Assembly (NCBI GenBank): GCA_036725345.1
Contig: DAIMEJ010000008.1
Location: forward strand, 1 to 64,000
Direction: 5' to 3'
Source: JAPLJU01 sp036725345
Lineage (GTDB): Bacteria > Desulfobacterota > Syntrophia > Syntrophales > UBA2192
Length of the DNA: 64,000 bases
The notes beneath the pieces are model-generated. The model did no database searches, was not told where the DNA came from, and worked only from the letters and a program-made list of their open reading frames with translations. Both the position numbers and the translations under genes were made by a program. Positions 43,570 through 52,084 of the stretch are shown piece by piece; position 1 is the stretch's first letter, and the number at the start of each line of letters is the position of its first letter.

Positions 43570-44669
43570 TGCGAACGCCCAAGAAGATCGATATCGACAT
43601 CACGAACCGCTGCAACCTGCGGTGCCGATACTGCTATCACTACGAAAGCGCCGGCGACGCGGGGGGCGACCTCCCGACGGGGGAGTGGCTTAGCTTCTTC
43701 GAGGAGTTGAACCGCTGCGCCGTCACCGAGGTGTGTCTCGCCGGCGGGGAAGCCTTCATCCGTGATGACCTGAAAGAGATCATTGATGGTGTGGTTCGGA
43801 ACCGCATGCGCTTCATGATCCTGAGCAACGGGACCCTCATCACCGATGACATGGCGACCTACCTCGCCTCGACGGGCCGCTGCAATTACGTCCAGGTCTC
43901 AATTGACGGTTCTATCCCTGAAAGTCACGATGCCATGCGGGGGAAGGGCAGTTTCGATAGGGCCCTGCAGGGACTCCTGACCCTTCGTCGCCATCGTGTC
44001 CATGTGGTGGTGCGGGTGACGATCCACCGGAAGAACGTTCACGACCTGGAGAATATTGCACGATTACTGCTGGATGAAATCGGCCTTTCGGGGTTCGGCA
44101 CCAATTCGGCGGGTGCGATGGGTCTCTGCCGGAAAAACGCGGAGATGGTTCAGCTCACAACGGAAGAGAGGATGATCGCCATGGAGACCCTCCTTCGCCT
44201 GACGAAGAAATACAACGGCCGGATCCAGGCCATGGCCGGACCGCTCGCCGAGGCGCGGGGTTGGCTCGAGATGGAGCAGGCAAGGCTCGAGGGGCAACCT
44301 TCGATGCCGAACCGCGGGGCGCTCACCGGCTGCGGCTGTTACAGACAGGGTCTCGCCGTGCGGGCGGACGGGGTCATCACCCCCTGCACGATGCTGTCCC
44401 AGATCGAGCTGGGCCGGATCAACCGCGACGACCTGGGGGAACTCTGGAGGAACCATAACGAGTTGAATGCCCTCAGGCAGAGGCACCACATCCCGCTCTC
44501 GACTTTTTCCTTCTGTGAAGGCTGCGAATACATCAATTACTGCACGGGCAGTTGCCCGGGCCTTTCCTATACGCTGGTGGGCGAGGTCAACCACCCGAGC
44601 CCGGATGCCTGCCTGCGCAACTTCCTGGCAGAGGGCGGAAGGCTTCCCGACAGGGCCCTGCTCTGCTGA
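43560..44669 (+). CDS. scmE: Radical SAM/SPASM peptide maturase, ScmE-like
   Basis: 369 residues. The start MRLMRTPKKIDIDITNRCNLRCRYCYHY carries the CX3CX2C motif, followed by LAGGEAFIRDDLKEIIDG and FMILSNGTLITDDM. The C-terminal SPASM region has CGCYRQGLAVRADGVITPCTM and FCEGCEYINYCTGSCPG. The opening MRLMRTPxxxDIDITxRCNLRCRYC is what I recall of ScmE of the SynChlorMet cassette. It should install a radical-derived modification on a leader-bearing peptide. It overlaps the upstream radical SAM gene. Confidence 0.8.
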   Translation: MRLMRTPKKIDIDITNRCNLRCRYCYHYESAGDAGGDLPTGEWLSFFEELNRCAVTEVCLAGGEAFIRDDLKEIIDGVVRNRMRFMILSNGTLITDDMATYLASTGRCNYVQVSIDGSIPESHDAMRGKGSFDRALQGLLTLRRHRVHVVVRVTIHRKNVHDLENIARLLLDEIGLSGFGTNSAGAMGLCRKNAEMVQLTTEERMIAMETLLRLTKKYNGRIQAMAGPLAEARGWLEMEQARLEGQPSMPNRGALTGCGCYRQGLAVRADGVITPCTMLSQIELGRINRDDLGELWRNHNELNALRQRHHIPLSTFSFCEGCEYINYCTGSCPGLSYTLVGEVNHPSPDACLRNFLAEGGRLPDRALLC

Positions 44670-44685
44670 AAGGGGTGATAGCGAA

Positions 44686-46365
44686 ATGACAAAAAGCACA
44701 GGTCAGAATATCTTTCTGGTTTTTGTCCTTGCGGCACTGGCGGGGCTCGTTCTCGCCGCGATGCCCCCGGGGCTGTCCTCCAACGAGGAAGCCATTCATT
44801 ACGTCCAGATGAAGAACTTTGTCGTGAAGGGATCCCTTGAGATTGACGCTCCCGCTTTCAGCCTCGGGTTCGGGGCGGAAGATGTCGCGGGACCGCGCGG
44901 TTTTATCGAGTCCAGGGACGGCCGGCTCTACGCCGTCGCGCCGCCTATCTTTCCCCGGGTTGCAAGCTTTTTCTATCGGCTTCTCGGCGAAAGGGCCGTC
45001 GATTTCACGCCGGTCCTGTTCCTGTTCCTTTCGGTGCTGGTTTTGGGGCTTATCCTGGATCGGCTGATGAATAGAGGTGTTCTCTACTATCTCCTGCTTG
45101 CGGCCTTCCTGCTGGGCTCCCCCGTCTTCATCCAGGGTTTCCTGTTTTCGGGGATGACCCTCGCCCTTTTCCTGATCGTCTCGGCCCTCTGGCTCCTTGT
45201 GAGTCATTTCGGGGATCATCCTGCGCAAGCGAAGCTGTTCGGCGCATCCGCCCTGATGGGGGCTTCCGTGCTCGTGAGAGTGGAATGCCTACCCGTCGTA
45301 TTGTCCTTTTATCTCTGCGGAGCATTTATCCTCGCGGCTCAAAAGCGAACGAAAGATTTGCGGACGATCCTGGCGGGCCTTGTCGTGAGCATCGCCATGC
45401 TTGTACTGCACGACCTGTTGATTCACGGCCGTTTTCCCGGTTCTTATTTCCAGCTGTTTCTGCCGTTATATGCCCTGTCGCCGATCCGCGCTGCCGTTCT
45501 GGGCGGAGCCCTCATTGCCTCATGCGTCATGTATATCCTGAGCCTTCGTGAGGGGTTCTCTGCGGGCCTGCGGGCTGTCCTGTCCGTCCTGACGGTCGTC
45601 ATCTGCCTTATCGCGATTACAGCGACGGCCGCCCGGATCAGCCTCTACCATCTCCTGGCCCTCTTCCCTGCGGTGCTCTTTGTATTCTTCGGCGTCCCGG
45701 CATTGCTTGAACGGCTCAAGAAGCGGGAGGGGACGCTCGAGGGAATCCTCACGGCCACGGTCGTTCTCTGTCTTGTCCTCGGCGCCGCGATCCTCCGTCC
45801 CGGCGAGTGGGTCGTCTTCACGATATGGGTGCCGATGATCCCGCTTGTCATCTTGCTGATTGCCATGAACCGGGAGGCCGTCTTTGTCGCCGAGGGAATG
45901 TCTCTTGTGCTGACCTTCTTCATCGGTGTCGCCCTTGTGAACGGAATCCAGGAGTCCAGGGAAACAGTACTGAAATACAGGTCCTACAATGCAGCACGAA
46001 TCGAGTTCATCGCAAGAAACACCGCGGCAGGCGATGCCGTTCTTTTTTCCGACATCGGAAGCAGGGATCACACGGGGCCGCTTTTCTTCGACAGGGTCTT
46101 TCTCGTGACAAAGGGCCCGGACGACGAGGAGAGGCTGGTCCGCCGGCTCCATGAGCGCGGGATCGACAGAATCTATGAATGGACCACCAACCCAATGAGT
46201 GTCAGGGGTTTCAATCCCTATAGCGGGGAATCCCCGCCGGCATTTCCGTTCCCGTCAGGAACAAAATCCTGCTGCAGCGGAAACTGCAGGGAAGGAAGCT
46301 ATTTCCTGGTGAGGCTGGATGCGCGGACCCATCTTTCCGCCGGATTCGGCCGGAAAGGGTCGTAA
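44686..46365 (+). CDS. Polytopic membrane protein, glycosyltransferase family 39-like
   Basis: About 559 residues, a dozen TM helices. An early acidic loop (PPGLSSNEEAIHYVQMKNF) sits where GT-C/PMT-type enzymes hold their catalytic Asp/Glu, and SLGFGAEDVAGPRG resembles the first periplasmic loop. The C-terminal region is soluble (about 470-559) with a CC...C stretch. A lipid-linked sugar transfer role is plausible, but no strong motif confirms it. It lies 17 nt after scmE and before the RAYT gene. It is part of the cluster by position only. Confidence 0.5.
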   Translation: MTKSTGQNIFLVFVLAALAGLVLAAMPPGLSSNEEAIHYVQMKNFVVKGSLEIDAPAFSLGFGAEDVAGPRGFIESRDGRLYAVAPPIFPRVASFFYRLLGERAVDFTPVLFLFLSVLVLGLILDRLMNRGVLYYLLLAAFLLGSPVFIQGFLFSGMTLALFLIVSALWLLVSHFGDHPAQAKLFGASALMGASVLVRVECLPVVLSFYLCGAFILAAQKRTKDLRTILAGLVVSIAMLVLHDLLIHGRFPGSYFQLFLPLYALSPIRAAVLGGALIASCVMYILSLREGFSAGLRAVLSVLTVVICLIAITATAARISLYHLLALFPAVLFVFFGVPALLERLKKREGTLEGILTATVVLCLVLGAAILRPGEWVVFTIWVPMIPLVILLIAMNREAVFVAEGMSLVLTFFIGVALVNGIQESRETVLKYRSYNAARIEFIARNTAAGDAVLFSDIGSRDHTGPLFFDRVFLVTKGPDDEERLVRRLHERGIDRIYEWTTNPMSVRGFNPYSGESPPAFPFPSGTKSCCSGNCREGSYFLVRLDARTHLSAGFGRKGS

Positions 46366-46376
46366 TCGTGAGCAGG

Positions 46377-46399
46377 AAAAAGGGGACAGTCCCCTTTTT
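46377..46399. repeat. Palindromic REP-like repeat (copy a)
   Basis: A perfect palindrome with core GGGGACAGTCCCC flanked by A5 and T5. It lies just before the RAYT transposase. Its centre base is A; copies b and c carry T at the centre, so they are in the inverted orientation. Confidence 0.9.
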
Positions 46400-46419
46400 G
46401 CATGCGAGGTGAACAAAAG

Positions 46420-47079
46420 ATGCCGAGGATGTCAAGGCAACTGGCTGGTGGCCTTATTTATCATGTCATCAACCGTGGGAATGACAAGCAGGTTGTCTTT
46501 CGCAAGAGTTTTGATTACGAGGCGTTCCTGGATGTGGTGGCGATGGCGAAAGAACGTTGCCCCCTTAAATTATTCGCCTACTGCCTCATGCCGAATCATT
46601 TCCATTTTGTTGTCTCGCCGGGTGGTGACATCTCGCTGAGTCTATGGATGCAATGGCTGATGACGACGCATATTCGTCGATACAACAACCACTACGATAG
46701 AAGCGGCCATCTCTGGCAGGGGCGATTCAAAAGCTTTCCCGTTCAGGATGATGATCACCTCTTGGTTCTTATGAGGTATGTCGAAGGCAATCCTGTGCGC
46801 GCGGGTCTGGTCGCGAGTGCACGGGACTGGAAGTGGTCTTCCCATAGGGAAAATACAGGGGCATTGCCGAGGAAATTGACGGACATCGCCCCGCGGGACT
46901 TGCCGGAACATTGGACACAATACATCGATGCACCGTGGACAATCAGCGATCTCGATTTTGTCAGGCAATGTGTAAACCGTCAGGCGCCGTTTGGATCGGG
47001 TATCTGGAGAGAGAAAATCGGAAGAGATTTCAATCTGGAATCGACCATCCGACCCAGAGGACGACCTAAGAAGAAATAA
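46420..47079 (+). mobile_element. REP-associated tyrosine transposase (RAYT)
   Basis: 219 residues from the ATG at 46420 (GAGGTGA upstream). A Y1-type HUH transposase: GLIYHVINRGNDKQVVFRKSF, the metal-binding HUH pair in YCLMPNHFHFVVSP, and WQGRFKSFPVQDDDHLLVLMRYVEGNPVRAG with the catalytic Tyr. It is flanked by GGGGACAGTCCCC palindromes. RAYTs mobilise or maintain REP sequences, and several lie in the next 6 kb. It sits inside the peptide cluster, between the membrane protein and the first precursor. Confidence 0.9.
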
Positions 47080-47098
47080 AGGGGACTGTCCCCTTTTT
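47078..47098. repeat. Palindromic REP-like repeat (copy b)
   Basis: AAAGGGGACTGTCCCCTTTTT immediately after the RAYT gene, reverse orientation of copy a. Together they bracket the transposase. Confidence 0.9.
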
Positions 47099-47110
47099 AG
47101 AGAAAGGGTC

Positions 47111-47458
47111 ATGACAAAAACAGACTTCAGGTATGAAAAGCCGGTGCTCGTCGGTCTCAATGACGAGAGCGTAGTAGGAGTAACCAGTTGCGGTTATGGA
47201 GGTGCTGCGACGAAAGACGAATGCCAATTCAATTCGGTTTGCCAATACGGCACTAAAGCCGGGGGATGTATGACTGGGACTGATGCGTGTGAAAATAGAA
47301 ACTGTTTTGCATATTGTTCAGGGGGATCAATAGTGGTGCCCCCCTCGGCTACACAGTTTACTTGCGCAGGCGGCTCGTTTCCATATCAGAACTGTTATAT
47401 AGGCAGCAATGCCTATCTGTCGTGCAAAACGGGGACTATGCAGGGAACGTGTTTATGA
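47111..47458 (+). CDS. Cys-rich precursor peptide 1
   Basis: 115 residues. A short leader-like start, MTKTDFRYEKPVLVGLNDES, leads into a core with 11 Cys, heavy in Gly, Ser, Thr and Ala. Cys-x-x-G-(S/T) spacing recurs: CMTGTDACENRN, CAGGSFPYQNCYIGSNAYLSCKTG. There is no signal peptide or catalytic motif. The start YEKPxLVxL recurs in precursors 3, 4 and 5 and, weaker, in 2. Likely a ribosomally made peptide modified by the radical SAM enzymes upstream. A ScmC-type gene follows. Confidence 0.7.
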   Translation: MTKTDFRYEKPVLVGLNDESVVGVTSCGYGGAATKDECQFNSVCQYGTKAGGCMTGTDACENRNCFAYCSGGSIVVPPSATQFTCAGGSFPYQNCYIGSNAYLSCKTGTMQGTCL

Positions 47459-47541
47459 TTGCGGTTGGTCATGACTCGTTTGCTGGACTGTGGGAGAGGA
47501 GGCATTACGCTTGGCATCTCCGGTGGTGAGAGATCGGAAAT

Positions 47542-47562
47542 AAAGGGGACTGTCCCCTTTTT
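47542..47562. repeat. Palindromic REP-like repeat (copy c)
   Basis: AAAGGGGACTGTCCCCTTTTT between precursor 1 and the first ScmC gene; same orientation as copy b. Confidence 0.9.
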
Positions 47563-47573
47563 ACGGAGTGACT

Positions 47574-48560
47574 ATGAGATTTCAAGTTACTTTTGACCAC
47601 GGTGTCGTCTGGGACTTCGAGGCCGAGGGAGAGGCGGAGTCCTTCCTCGAGAGCGTCGCTCTGATGATGGGGCTCTCTCAGGCTGAGGGCGGGGCGGACA
47701 GGTGCATCCACTTCGAGGTCATGTCCCGGGAGCCCGGCACGTTCTTCGGTCCCCGGCTGCTGCAATATTTGAGGCGCCTTCCGGCCGAGGAGTGGAAGAT
47801 CAGGGAGTTTCATAACATGGTCTTTTTCCAGCACCCCGCGGTCCGTGAAGTCATTTGCGAAACGGATTCCGAGGAGGAATTGCCGCTCCGCGTTTACCAG
47901 ATGCGTCGGTCGCTTCTTCCCGTTTATATCGACGCTATGCTCACGGGCGGGCTTCCCGTCCACGGCGCCCTTGTCGAGATCGAAGGCTCCGGCGTGATCC
48001 TGGCGGGGAGCAGCGGCGCTGGGAAATCCACAACGAGCCGGAGGTTTCCGCCTCCCTGGAGTGTATTGGGCGACGATCTCTGTCTTGTGGTGCGCGGCGC
48101 TTCCGGGGAATACCGCGTCCATCCGCTCCCGACCTGGAGTGCCTTCGGAGGAAACGGCGGGTCGGGGGTTTGTCATTCGGGTTTGTCCGTACCCCTCCGG
48201 GCAGTCTTCTTCCTGGCGCAGTCCCAGGAGGACTGTTGCCTTGACCTGAAGAGAAGCATAACGGCGCTCTCCCTGTCCCGCTCGGCCCTCGAGGTCTTCC
48301 GGTCGATCGATTTCGAGTTCCCGCGCCGGGAAGAGGCAAGCGTGAAGAAGGCCCTCTATGAAAGTGCAGCCTCCATCGCCATGGCGACCCCGGCCTACCA
48401 CCTCTGCCTGAGCCTCACGGGCCGGTTCTGGGAGAAGATCGAGGAGGTGCTGGAGCGGGTGAAGCAGTCGCGGGGAGAGGTAAACCTGAATACAGGCGTG
48501 GGCATTGATGCTATGGGCCTCGCGCAAGGGCAGTGTTTTTCGTGTGAAGATGTAAAATGA
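47574..48560 (+). CDS. scmC: ScmC-like HPr kinase-related protein 1
   Basis: 328 residues from an ATG with GGAG 5 nt upstream. The N-terminal about 120 are a beta-rich domain. The C-terminal part is an HprK-like P-loop fold: HGALVEIEGSGVILAGSSGAGKST (Walker A 145-153), then PPWSVLGDDLCLVV (Asp167/168), VHPLPTWSAF, and LSLTGRFWEKIEEVLE near the end. I recall this as the ScmC protein of the SynChlorMet cassette. HPr-kinase-like enzymes in lasso-peptide clusters phosphorylate a Ser of the peptide, a good model here. It ends in the start of precursor 2 (ATGA). Confidence 0.75.
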   Translation: MRFQVTFDHGVVWDFEAEGEAESFLESVALMMGLSQAEGGADRCIHFEVMSREPGTFFGPRLLQYLRRLPAEEWKIREFHNMVFFQHPAVREVICETDSEEELPLRVYQMRRSLLPVYIDAMLTGGLPVHGALVEIEGSGVILAGSSGAGKSTTSRRFPPPWSVLGDDLCLVVRGASGEYRVHPLPTWSAFGGNGGSGVCHSGLSVPLRAVFFLAQSQEDCCLDLKRSITALSLSRSALEVFRSIDFEFPRREEASVKKALYESAASIAMATPAYHLCLSLTGRFWEKIEEVLERVKQSRGEVNLNTGVGIDAMGLAQGQCFSCEDVK

Positions 48561-48931
48561 TGAAGACAAAATCCCATTACCAGAAACCGATGCTCATCAA
48601 CATGGCAAACAATGCTCACTGTGCAGAATTTGCAACATGCGGTTCCGGCAATAGCCCCACAGCCGGCTGTTCAGTTGGGAGTTGTACTCTGAATACATGG
48701 TGCATGACGAACGGATCAAAGGCGGAGTACTGCGGTACAGGCAGCACTGCCTGTGGCTGCGACGGTTGCTGCGAATCTGGAACTGGCCCGACAACAAGTG
48801 GTACCGTTAAATGGACCGAGTGTTATTGCACCACCGGTAGCTCGGCACGGAACTCTTGCACGAATGGCACTGCTGCTGGATCCAACTGCATAACCGGAAG
48901 TACTATTTACATTTATGAGAACTGTCTTTAG
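48557..48931 (+). CDS. Cys-rich precursor peptide 2
   Basis: 124 residues with 15 Cys. The start is MMKTKSHYQKPMLINM, a variant of the YEKPxLV motif. Cys-x-x-G-(S/T) repeats follow: CGSGNSPTAGCSVGSCTL, CGTGSTACGCDGCCESGTG, CTTGSSARNSCTNGTAAGSNCITGST. The gene overlaps the preceding ScmC gene by 4 bp (ATGA), so kinase and peptide are made together. It is secreted only if the leader is recognised by the exporter; no Sec signal is seen. Confidence 0.72.
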   Translation: MMKTKSHYQKPMLINMANNAHCAEFATCGSGNSPTAGCSVGSCTLNTWCMTNGSKAEYCGTGSTACGCDGCCESGTGPTTSGTVKWTECYCTTGSSARNSCTNGTAAGSNCITGSTIYIYENCL

Positions 48932-49042
48932 TGGGTCGCACAGTCCAGCTTGTATTTGGTCTTACCTAGCTGTGCCGGATAGTTCAGGCCACGTGCGATG
49001 CCGTTTAATGAATCTGTTCAGCGTTGGGAGAGAAAAGCTTTC

Positions 49043-50035
49043 ATGATCTACACCTTCGAACTGGCTGACGGCCGGCGCTGGGGCATACGGGCGTCAGAGC
49101 AAACCGGCCCCTGGGCAGCGAAGATGGCTCGGGTGATGGGCATGGAGCGTTCCGACAAATATTATGACGGGACACTTTTGCTTGAGCAGGTGGGATTCGA
49201 TCCCTCGGTGGGCTGGGCTCCCCGCTGGAGGCCACCGAAGGGCTATCCTGCAGAGGGCTGGCAGGTCCGGCTTTTGCCGCCGGGTCTGGAAATCTGGCAG
49301 CATCCCGATATATCCGAAACCGTTTGCGGACTTGTGATGTCTCGGAATACGGTGTTCACGGCCGAGCAGATGCGCTGTTGCCTGCTCCCACTCTATGAGG
49401 ATACCGCCGGCAGGGCAGGGCTGCCTCTCCATGCCGCGTTGATGGAATTCGGGGGACGGGGGGTTCTTTTCGCCGGGCGGAGCGGGGCGGGCAAGACGAC
49501 AGCCTGCCGCCGGATTCCTGCACCATGGACGCCCTTAAGCGATGATACTGCCCTGGTCGTACGAGGCGAGGATGGCCGCTATTATGCCCATGCTTTTCCG
49601 ACATGGAGTGCCATCCGTAGCGGCGACGAGAATCGGACGTGGAACGTCAGCCGGTCCTTGCACGTCGCTGCCCTTTTCTTTATTGTCCAGGCCGGCTCCG
49701 ATGAGGTGATCCCCGTCGGCGGGGGAACCGCTTCGGTGTTGATCGATCAGGCGTCCATGATGGTGTTCCGGTCCATCATGCCCACAGGTCAGCGAGAGTT
49801 GAGTCCACAGCTCAGGAGGATCATATTTAACAATGCCGCTTCGTTGGCCGCCGCAATTCCGTCCTACATCCTGCGCCTGTCGCTCACGGGCCGTTTCTGG
49901 GAGAAGATCGAGGAGGTGCTGGGGCAGATGAAACCCCCGCGGTGCGGGTATGTCAGAGAAATGGTCAAAAGAAAAGATGTAGAACCGCGGTTCGATGTTT
50001 GTTATCCGGCGCCACATAGAGATAGTATTTTTTGA
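49043..50035 (+). CDS. scmC: ScmC-like HPr kinase-related protein 2
   Basis: 330 residues from ATG at 49043 (MIYTFELADGRRWGI, matching the starts of paralogues 3 and 4). N-terminal domain about 1-120. The HprK-like core has GGRGVLFAGRSGAGKTTACRRIPAPW (Walker A), LSDDTALVV, and AHAFPTWSAI. ILRLSLTGRFWEKIEEVLGQM is the shared C-terminal motif. It should act on one or more peptides of the cluster. It sits 111 nt after precursor 2 and 12 nt before precursor 3. Confidence 0.75.
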   Translation: MIYTFELADGRRWGIRASEQTGPWAAKMARVMGMERSDKYYDGTLLLEQVGFDPSVGWAPRWRPPKGYPAEGWQVRLLPPGLEIWQHPDISETVCGLVMSRNTVFTAEQMRCCLLPLYEDTAGRAGLPLHAALMEFGGRGVLFAGRSGAGKTTACRRIPAPWTPLSDDTALVVRGEDGRYYAHAFPTWSAIRSGDENRTWNVSRSLHVAALFFIVQAGSDEVIPVGGGTASVLIDQASMMVFRSIMPTGQRELSPQLRRIIFNNAASLAAAIPSYILRLSLTGRFWEKIEEVLGQMKPPRCGYVREMVKRKDVEPRFDVCYPAPHRDSIF

Positions 50036-50047
50036 TGATGTCGTATC

Positions 50048-50404
50048 ATGAAGACGCAATTACGTTATGAAAAGCCGTATTTAATTAGTTTCACGGACGA
50101 TCGGTCCTGCCAGGGGGCATCCTGCAGCGGCGGCAGCTTCATCAATGACGGCTTCTGTCTGGCCGGAAGCTGCTATGGCTTGAGCAGTTGTGATACGGGC
50201 ACGAGAGCTCGGGCTTGCGGTGCTGGGTCAAATGCCTGCAATGGTGACGCTTATTTCAGCTGCTGCGTATACGGCGGCGGTGTCACCTCAACACAGGGTA
50301 TGATGACTATTTGGTATTGCGAGGGCGGCGGCAGAGCATGCGACACCTGCCAGAATTATGGCAGTCAGGCGATGTGGTGCGGCGGCGGAAGTTCACCGGT
50401 GTGA
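50048..50404 (+). CDS. Cys-rich precursor peptide 3
   Basis: 118 residues with 13 Cys. MKTQLRYEKPYLISFTDDRS is the leader-like start. The core runs CQGASCSGGSFINDGFCLAGSC, CDTGTRARACGAGSNAC, FSCCVYGGG, then WYCEGGGRACDTC and a GGGSSPV end. The block C-x2-G-x(2-4)-A-x(1-2)-C-x2-G-(S/T)-x-A-C-x(6)-CC is shared with peptides 2 and 5. It is followed 1 nt later by ScmC 3. Confidence 0.72.
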   Translation: MKTQLRYEKPYLISFTDDRSCQGASCSGGSFINDGFCLAGSCYGLSSCDTGTRARACGAGSNACNGDAYFSCCVYGGGVTSTQGMMTIWYCEGGGRACDTCQNYGSQAMWCGGGSSPV

Positions 50405-50405
50405 T

Positions 50406-51335
50406 ATGCGATATCAGTTATCGTTGTTCGACGGAAAAACATGGGAAATAGAAGCTTGCCGGGATGCCGGCCTCGAGGTGATGGCATGGGTGGAGGAGTT
50501 TGCGGCGCATCTGGGGTTGAAGACCTGTTCGGAAAAGGTTGGCCGCTGTCTCCGGTTCGGCCGTATTGAAAAGGATAGCCATTCCGACGGGTTTCCTCGT
50601 TTCGTTCCGTGTCCGCCCGGAGACATCGCTGCGCAGGGATGGCGTTTCTCGGGTGTTGCGGGTCTTGTTTTCTTTGAGCATCCGGAGGTGCGCGATCTTC
50701 TCTGCGGGATTATGTCAGGCAATCGTTCACTGGTTCTTCGTCAGTTTCGTCATGCACTTCTGCCTGTATTTGATGAAGTCATCAAAGCAGGGGGGCTTAT
50801 CGTCCACGGAGCTCTTCTGGAGCGGCGAGGATCAGGCGTGCTTCTTATGGGTAAAAGTGGCGCTGGCAAGACGACGTGCTGCCAACGATTGCCTTCCAAC
50901 TGGCGAATCCTCGGAGATGATCTGGCACTTGTTGTGAAAGATAGGAATGGACATTTCCTCGCTCATCCATTGCCGACGTGGAGCGCTGTCGATTCGGGCC
51001 GTAACAAGTGGCCATGCCGGATGAATGAGTCCGTTCCGCTCGAAGCGTTATTTGTCCTGAAGCAGTCGTTAATTGATAGTGTGGGAAAATTGCGGGGAGC
51101 AGAAGCTGCCGTTGCCGTCAAACAGGCTTCTGATGAAGCCCTGATGCCCCTGGATATTGCTCACTCCCGAAGCGGTATCCCGGGCAGGAAGGAGCTCTTC
51201 CAAAACGCGATGGACCTTTCCAAGGCCATTTCGACCTTCCAGTTACGTGTCAGCCTCACGGGTCGGTTCTGGGAGAAGATCGAGGAGGTACTGGGACGGA
51301 TCGCCGAGCAGTGCCGGGGAATCGAATCCGCATAA
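50406..51335 (+). CDS. scmC: ScmC-like HPr kinase-related protein 3
   Basis: 309 residues from ATG at 50406 (MRYQLSLFDGKTWEI). The GSGVLLMGKSGAGKTTCCQRLPSNWRILGDDLALVV region contains Walker A and the paired Asp; FLAHPLPTWSAVD and LRVSLTGRFWEKIEEVLGRI follow. The start lies 1 nt beyond the stop of precursor 3, so the peptide and this kinase are a pair. The family has about 30-45 % apparent similarity among the four copies by eye; no alignment was run. Confidence 0.75.
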   Translation: MRYQLSLFDGKTWEIEACRDAGLEVMAWVEEFAAHLGLKTCSEKVGRCLRFGRIEKDSHSDGFPRFVPCPPGDIAAQGWRFSGVAGLVFFEHPEVRDLLCGIMSGNRSLVLRQFRHALLPVFDEVIKAGGLIVHGALLERRGSGVLLMGKSGAGKTTCCQRLPSNWRILGDDLALVVKDRNGHFLAHPLPTWSAVDSGRNKWPCRMNESVPLEALFVLKQSLIDSVGKLRGAEAAVAVKQASDEALMPLDIAHSRSGIPGRKELFQNAMDLSKAISTFQLRVSLTGRFWEKIEEVLGRIAEQCRGIESA

Positions 51336-51357
51336 GTCACACGGGAAAACGAACGAC

Positions 51358-51522
51358 ATGAATGAACGCACAAAATATGAAAAACCGATCCTGGTCGATA
51401 TGCGTTCCGACTCTGCCCTGGGTTACACCGCATGCAGCGTTTATTACTATGGCAGCTGCGAGTCCGGTTCCGGCGTCAGGGGCAAAAAAAGGGGACAGGC
51501 TACTTTTTCGGGGAACCAATGA
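51358..51522 (+). pseudogene. Truncated precursor peptide 4
   Basis: It begins MNERTKYEKPILVDMRSDSA and enters a Cys-containing part (ACSVYYYGSCESGSG), but then runs into a REP-like repeat (GVRGKKRGQATFSG...) and stops after 54 codons. The leader is intact, the core is cut short. It looks like the 5' remnant of a precursor whose core was lost to repeat insertion. Confidence 0.75.
51484..51514. repeat. REP-like repeat (copy d)
   Basis: AAAAAAAGGGGACAGGCTAC followed by TTTTTCGGGG. Similar to copies a-c on the left side but less symmetrical. It cuts into precursor 4. Confidence 0.8.
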
Positions 51523-51589
51523 GGAGGAAGATGGCCAATCCCGGCATGGATGCCAGGGTAAGTTCTAATTCTAAGAGGGTCATGTTTTG

Positions 51590-51973
51590 ATGAGCAGGTT
51601 CCGATACGAAATGCCAATCCTGGTGAATCTGGGGGACAAGATGTCCTGCAGCGGGACACCGTCCTGCGTCACCGGCAGCGACATCACCGGTGAGTGTAAT
51701 ACCGGCAGCTGTGCGCACTCTGCGGGTTGCCAGAATGGGGTAGCCGCCGGGGAATGCTGGAGCGGCACGGGTGCCTGCGACAGATCCTACTGGTCCTGCT
51801 GTGAGGTCGGCATTAATGTCGCAGGCAGTTGCACCACAGGCAGCACCAGGGCCCCAAGCAATCAATGCATTTGCAAAAGCGGGTCGCGGGCGGGCTTATG
51901 CTGTTCATGCGGGTCCACCGTGATGTGGATGGACGGCTGCAAGACAGGTATCAAATGCGACACAGGTTCGTGA
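51590..51973 (+). CDS. Cys-rich precursor peptide 5
   Basis: 127 residues with 17 Cys, the richest of the set. MSRFRYEMPILVNLGDKMSC is the leader-like start (after an initial Met-Met option). The core contains CSGTPSCVTGSDITGECNTGSC, CQNGVAAGECWSGTGAC, WSCCEVG, CICKSGSRAGLCCSCGS and DGCKTGIKCDTGS. The G-(S/T) after each Cys-x-x is a target-like pattern for both thioether formation and Ser/Thr phosphorylation. The S26 peptidase follows about 110 nt later. Confidence 0.72.
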   Translation: MSRFRYEMPILVNLGDKMSCSGTPSCVTGSDITGECNTGSCAHSAGCQNGVAAGECWSGTGACDRSYWSCCEVGINVAGSCTTGSTRAPSNQCICKSGSRAGLCCSCGSTVMWMDGCKTGIKCDTGS

Positions 51974-51993
51974 TCGTGAGTTCGAATCATAGA

Positions 51994-52021
51994 AAGAAGG
52001 GACAGGCTGCTTTTTCGGGGA
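51994..52021. repeat. REP-like repeat (copy e)
   Basis: AAGAAGGGACAGGCTGC then TTTTTCGGGGA, a close match to copy d, located just after precursor 5. Confidence 0.8.
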
Positions 52022-52084
52022 GATCGAGTGTTTGCGGCCAACAGGGTATAGCGTATTCCGTGTAGCGAGCGGGGATGAGTCGGC

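Noticed and set aside
46377..52021. CRISPR array from repeated GGGGACAGTCCCC-like units
   Set aside because: Spacing is irregular (from hundreds to thousands of bases), units are palindromic REP type and linked to a RAYT transposase; no cas genes.
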